From: Euryarchaeota archaeon UBA13
GTDB lineage: Archaea; Thermoplasmatota; Poseidoniia; Poseidoniales; Poseidoniaceae
DNA length: 9,861 nucleotides
NCBI GenBank assembly: GCA_002495945.1
Contig: DAHU01000115.1
Span: forward strand, 1 to 9,861
Direction: 5' to 3'
A model generated the notes under the pieces. That model had not been told where the DNA came from. It did not search any database and worked only from the letters and a program-made list of their open reading frames with translations. Position numbers and translations under genes: made by a program. Each line of letters begins with the position of its first letter. The first letter of the stretch is position 1. Positions 6,524 to 9,861 of this stretch are shown one piece after another.

Positions 6524-7478
6524 TCAATCTAACTGAACCATTGCTGATTTCTTGATTTGCCATCTCAAGCCATTTGATACTTCTAATAACTGCTCCAGGC
6601 AGTGGATATATCGAGTCGTTAACTGGTTTGTTGACCATTTCAATGAGATAAACCCATTCTTTTAACAAGGGTGAAGAGGTTTCTTTGAGCATAACTTCAT
6701 GCGAAATATTTTCGATTTTTTTAACAACTCGGGTAGTATTATCTGTTTCGACACTGATACTACCTTTTGAACCAATGAATTCGATACTACGATTCTCGAA
6801 ATCTCCATTCCATCCGACGCTGATATGGGCTTCTTTCATGCCTGGGAATTCGATAAATAATTCAGCATTCGTTGGATATTTTTGACCGTCCAAAAGCAAA
6901 TTTCCTACCGATAGGCGGGAGGGTTCTAGTTCACCAAATGCATAGCAAGCAGTATCAATGCCGTGAATTGCCATCGCTTCGAAAATATTAGGATAATCGG
7001 GGGGTTCGCGTGTTGTTATTCGATTAAACTCTACTCGATGAAGTTCCCCAATTGAGCCATCTGAAATTAGCGTCATTGTTTGTTTAATGGCTTCGTGAAA
7101 TCTTAAGATATGGCCAACTAATAAGCGGCCACCCACGTTTTGAACCTTGGAAATTATCGCCGATGCTTCATGTTGTGAAAGTCCAATTGGTTTCTCAATA
7201 AATAGCGAATGGCAATGGTCCAAAAGCGATAATGCAAGGTTACAATGAGTGTCTGCTGGAGTTACAATCGCTACTAGATCTAACTGATGTTGTTGAACCA
7301 ATGTTTGCCAATCAGTATGGAAAGTGTCAGCGTATTCCGTAACCTCATGCTGTTTATCTGGCTTTAAATCACAAGCATGTATAGAGGCTATAATACCTGA
7401 TTTTTTTAATTCGTGGAGAGTCTTTAGATGGTTCATTCCCCATCTGCCGCACCCAATCAAACCAACTGCTGGCCCCAT
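6507..7478 (-). CDS. Gfo/Idh/MocA family NAD(P)-dependent sugar dehydrogenase
   Basis: This is a 323-residue oxidoreductase. The N-terminal Rossmann fold begins VGLIGCGRWG with the nucleotide-binding glycines at about 9-14. TPADTH (about 73-78) and the family signature EKP (95-97) follow, the Lys being the usual catalytic residue. VGHILRFH (about 121-128) and HGIDTACYAFGE (His 172, Asp 175) supply the second-domain substrate site. The VGHxxRF pattern recalls sugar-nucleotide 3-dehydrogenases of the WlbA type, so a UDP-sugar substrate is plausible but not proven. The open frame extends upstream to 7571, but those extra residues would overlap the glycosyltransferase gene and precede the Rossmann start. 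I therefore choose the ATG at 7478, seven bases after the upstream stop. The gene sits next to a glycosyltransferase, and together they suggest synthesis and transfer of a modified sugar for a surface glycan. Confidence 0.9.
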   Translation of the reverse strand: MGPAVGLIGCGRWGMNHLKTLHELKKSGIIASIHACDLKPDKQHEVTEYADTFHTDWQTLVQQHQLDLVAIVTPADTHCNLALSLLDHCHSLFIEKPIGLSQHEASAIISKVQNVGGRLLVGHILRFHEAIKQTMTLISDGSIGELHRVEFNRITTREPPDYPNIFEAMAIHGIDTACYAFGELEPSRLSVGNLLLDGQKYPTNAELFIEFPGMKEAHISVGWNGDFENRSIEFIGSKGSISVETDNTTRVVKKIENISHEVMLKETSSPLLKEWVYLIEMVNKPVNDSIYPLPGAVIRSIKWLEMANQEISNGSVRLNESIE

Positions 7479-7485
7479 GATATGC

Positions 7486-8415
7486 TCATCGGTACTCTGT
7501 CGGTTTGAGAGGATTGCCCTGGTCGTCGACATCAGCAAAAACAAATTCTTCTGGGGTTTGAATGTGTGCATAATCGCCTAAATTTTGTTGGTGGAAACCT
7601 TGGCTTTCATAGACTTCTGGTGAGAATGAATACCCTTCAATGCCGATGTATTCGGCACGCGAAACCCGCGTAGTTATTCGGTGATAACCATGGTGCCATA
7701 GCGCAAGGGCAGTAATTGCGTCTTGGCTTGTGGCGATTCTAAAAGGAATTTTTGGGAAAGGTGGAGTTACGCACTTATCGGGGACCAGCCGCTTTGTTTT
7801 CATTATTCGTGGAAGGTTAATCCACTTCCTCATAAACAGCCAGCGTATTCTTCGATGAGCTCGGTTTGTATACGTTGACTTGGTCAAAAATCTTGCTTCA
7901 TAAGCGTAGATTATGTGTTTTATTTCATCCCATACTGTTTTGGTTATCACATATGCCCAAAAGTGGCGATTCGTAGCAATGAGTTGATGTTCTTGTTGTG
8001 ATTGTTCAGCAATCGCGGCGGAGTTAATGTTGTATGCAGTTATTGTTCCAATATCACCATATTCGCTAGCCCAGTCTGAAATTTTGAAAACCGTCTCGAC
8101 ATAGTGCTTTCCTAGCACTAAATCGTCTTCCAACAACAGGATTCTATCATACTCAAGTTCGTCAAAGAGTCTTCTGCGCGCATCGATAAGATGCCGCCCA
8201 ATCCCCCAGTTGTTGACTCGACAAACTATTTCAGCATCGGGGAATTTTGAATTAGCAATCAATTCCTTAATTTCCTCCTGCTTAGCATTGGGTCCGCCGT
8301 CAATGTAAACGAATATATCATGCTCATATGCTGCTTTATTTTGCTCAAGACTAGAAAGTACTTTAGTGAAATAATCAATTCTGTTGAACCCTAACAATAG
8401 GATTGCTGATTTCAA
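7486..8415 (-). CDS. GT-A fold glycosyltransferase (GT2/GNT-I-like)
   Basis: This 309-residue protein starts KSAILLLGFNRIDYFTKVL after the initiator, a typical first strand and helix of a nucleotide-sugar-binding GT-A fold. VYIDGGPN (about 36-43), RVNNWGIGRHL and LLLEDDLVLG (about 93-102) follow. The EDD is the likely metal- and nucleotide-binding DxD-type motif. NRHFWAYVITKTVWDEI is the acceptor-side aromatic region, and basic residues cluster around 187-210. There is no membrane helix, so it probably acts at the cytoplasmic face. The chosen start is TTG at 8415, because GGGAGG lies exactly seven bases upstream, while an upstream TTG at 8430 lies in front of that site. The gene begins 15 bases after the propeller gene and ends seven bases before the dehydrogenase gene. 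The exact sugar and acceptor cannot be read from the sequence. Confidence 0.85.
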   Translation of the reverse strand: MKSAILLLGFNRIDYFTKVLSSLEQNKAAYEHDIFVYIDGGPNAKQEEIKELIANSKFPDAEIVCRVNNWGIGRHLIDARRRLFDELEYDRILLLEDDLVLGKHYVETVFKISDWASEYGDIGTITAYNINSAAIAEQSQQEHQLIATNRHFWAYVITKTVWDEIKHIIYAYEARFLTKSTYTNRAHRRIRWLFMRKWINLPRIMKTKRLVPDKCVTPPFPKIPFRIATSQDAITALALWHHGYHRITTRVSRAEYIGIEGYSFSPEVYESQGFHQQNLGDYAHIQTPEEFVFADVDDQGNPLKPTEYR

Positions 8416-8422
8416 ACAAAAG

Positions 8423-8428
8423 CCTCCC
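8423..8428 (-). promoter_or_regulatory. Shine-Dalgarno site that sets a TTG start
   Basis: The minus strand reads GGGAGG, a seven-base spacer, then TTG AAA TCA at 8415. This places the glycosyltransferase start at an uncommon TTG codon rather than at the first TTG of the open frame. Confidence 0.7.
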
Positions 8429-8430
8429 AA

Positions 8431-9861
8431 TCAATTTCGTTCAGGCGCTTCGCCTTCGTCTTCTGCAGGCCGATCTTCCCGCTCAGAATCGTTTTCCGAA
8501 GGCTCTCCTTCTGCTGCTTCTTCTATGGTTTCTTCCATAATCCAGTAATAATTGTCGTATGGATTCTGGTACTCTAAGTGGATGCTTGCAGAATTTTCCA
8601 TCGTAGTCAAATTTGTAGCTGTTATTCCATTTGCTGATATTGCATAGATATAGTCGCCCATAAATATCGACCGGCGTATATTGTATGAATTCCACCAGTT
8701 TCGCTCAGAATCATAAAATTCTGAGTGGTCCACTTCACCATACGCAGTTAGGCTTGTTTCAGTTACATTTGTTATCATCAATTTACTAACCCATTCCCTA
8801 TCGCAATCAACATATGTCCTTGTATCATAATCATAATACCCGCTGGTATAGGTGTTCATCGGTACAGCAAGCATTGACTTAGGTGCCCAGTATTGGAATG
8901 CTTTGTGTTCATAAGTAGCCTCGGAACTCGACCAAGACCAGCATGGATTATTTTCATCTTCTACAGGAGATATTGTCAGCGTTGTTGTCTCTAACGGGTT
9001 GGTAAAATCTGAAACATCAAATAGCGACAAGCGAACATTGCTCCAATCCAATCCTTCACCCGTTTCTAGATCTGCAGGACCCATTCCTATAGTCAACAAT
9101 GTATTGTCGGAAATGGGATGGATGTATGTTGAAACTCCGGGGATTTTCAACTCGCCCATTATTGTTGGATTGGTTGGGTCGGACAAATCTATAGTCCAGA
9201 GTGGATCCATATTTTCGAACGTCACAATGTACGCTCTGTCTTCAACAAACCTAGCGCTCCAAATCGTTTCATTTGGTGCAATACCCTCGATTATGCCAAT
9301 TTGCTCAAGAGTTGTATGGCCAGTAGCATCGGTAATTGGTTGTAGAGTTACTACATTGGAAGTCATTGGCTCGGGGTTATCCAGCCACCATCTGCCCCAC
9401 TGGCCTTCTGTTGAAGCTACGCGGAGTACTCCTTGATATTCCGATAATGAAAACTGGTTTTGTATGGTGCCGTCTACCCTACCAGATGCGATATATTCTG
9501 TCGAGCCAGAATCGCTGATGTCAAACATGTGGATATTTGTAGCTTCGTTCGAATCGTCGGAATTCCAAAACCACCAAGAATCCCAGGATTTCTCGGCCAG
9601 TATCAGTGCATCTGCTGAAGAGTAAACCAATGGGTAGTTACCAATAATGTGGTCTGCTTCAAACGTGAAGGCAGAACTCGTGAGGTCAAACGAAAAGATA
9701 CTGTTAACGCCTCTCGAGAAGCCGTCCTGTGGAGCAACGAAACTCGCACAATCATCATTGGTGATTGAATGAGTTATTACCTCGTCATTTTGTCTTTCAT
9801 AGATTCTTGGAACAAGGTCAGATAATTCCAAGTCTGCAATAATTTCTTCATTATCTAACAT
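8431..9861 (-). CDS. Secreted-type beta-propeller domain protein (PF09826/COG4880-like), N-terminus missing
   Basis: This is the 476-residue C-terminal part of a protein that runs off the right edge. The Met at 9861 is the last codon in the window and is probably internal, since family members are usually several hundred residues longer at the N-terminus, where a signal peptide is expected. The family pattern is clear: VDGTIQNQFSLSEYQGVLRVAST, GIAPNETIWSARFVEDRAYIVTF, DPLWTIDLSDPTNP, GELKIPGVSTYIHPI and LSLFDVSDFTNP. These are successive blades of a propeller. The chain is rich in Trp, Tyr and acidic residues, with two Cys (about 308 and 353) that could form a disulfide if exported. It ends in a very acidic Glu-rich tail with no C-terminal membrane helix or sorting motif. 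It is likely an extracellular binding protein of unknown ligand. It lies 15 bases ahead of the glycosyltransferase gene. Confidence 0.85.
   Translation of the reverse strand: MLDNEEIIADLELSDLVPRIYERQNDEVITHSITNDDCASFVAPQDGFSRGVNSIFSFDLTSSAFTFEADHIIGNYPLVYSSADALILAEKSWDSWWFWNSDDSNEATNIHMFDISDSGSTEYIASGRVDGTIQNQFSLSEYQGVLRVASTEGQWGRWWLDNPEPMTSNVVTLQPITDATGHTTLEQIGIIEGIAPNETIWSARFVEDRAYIVTFENMDPLWTIDLSDPTNPTIMGELKIPGVSTYIHPISDNTLLTIGMGPADLETGEGLDWSNVRLSLFDVSDFTNPLETTTLTISPVEDENNPCWSWSSSEATYEHKAFQYWAPKSMLAVPMNTYTSGYYDYDTRTYVDCDREWVSKLMITNVTETSLTAYGEVDHSEFYDSERNWWNSYNIRRSIFMGDYIYAISANGITATNLTTMENSASIHLEYQNPYDNYYWIMEETIEEAAEGEPSENDSEREDRPAEDEGEAPERN

Noticed and set aside
7479..7571. N-terminal extension of the dehydrogenase
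   Set aside because: It overlaps the glycosyltransferase coding region, precedes the Rossmann start and has no support as protein sequence.

Overview
All genes in this window lie on the minus strand, so transcription runs from high to low coordinates. The window looks like a stretch of archaeal chromosome. It carries a group II chaperonin (thermosome family), a COG1855-type ATPase with a KH domain, AT-rich TATA-like boxes 24-27 bases before some starts, and both leaderless and Shine-Dalgarno starts. The AT-leaning composition and gene mix fit a marine euryarchaeon such as Poseidoniales (Marine Group II, Thermoplasmatota). That placement is an inference from gene content and was not tested by any search.

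Region A (9861 down to 6507) is a tightly packed cell-surface and sugar cluster. It holds the C-terminal part of a secreted-type beta-propeller protein (PF09826/COG4880-like), a GT-A type glycosyltransferase that probably starts at a TTG behind a strong Shine-Dalgarno site, and a Gfo/Idh/MocA sugar dehydrogenase. The last two probably make or transfer a modified sugar for a surface glycan. Region B (6523 down to 4716) holds a small four-helix membrane protein and a COG1855-type ATPase that has the AAA/PilT-like core, a KH domain and a basic tail, but lacks the N-terminal PIN nuclease domain usual for the family.

Region C (4672 down to 215) is the most interesting part. A new promoter, probably leaderless, reads a 242-residue two-helix membrane protein with a long acidic Ala/Glu tail. 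Its stop codon is embedded in a perfect Shine-Dalgarno site for a 679-residue cytoplasmic protein that I do not recognise. A divergent thermosome-like chaperonin follows 47 bases later. The layout suggests a membrane-anchored assembly of an abundant orphan protein with its own chaperonin. The function is unknown and this idea is a hypothesis.

Region D (214 down to 1) holds a 143-base gap with a good TATA-like box and a small palindrome, then the first 23 codons of a membrane protein cut by the window edge.
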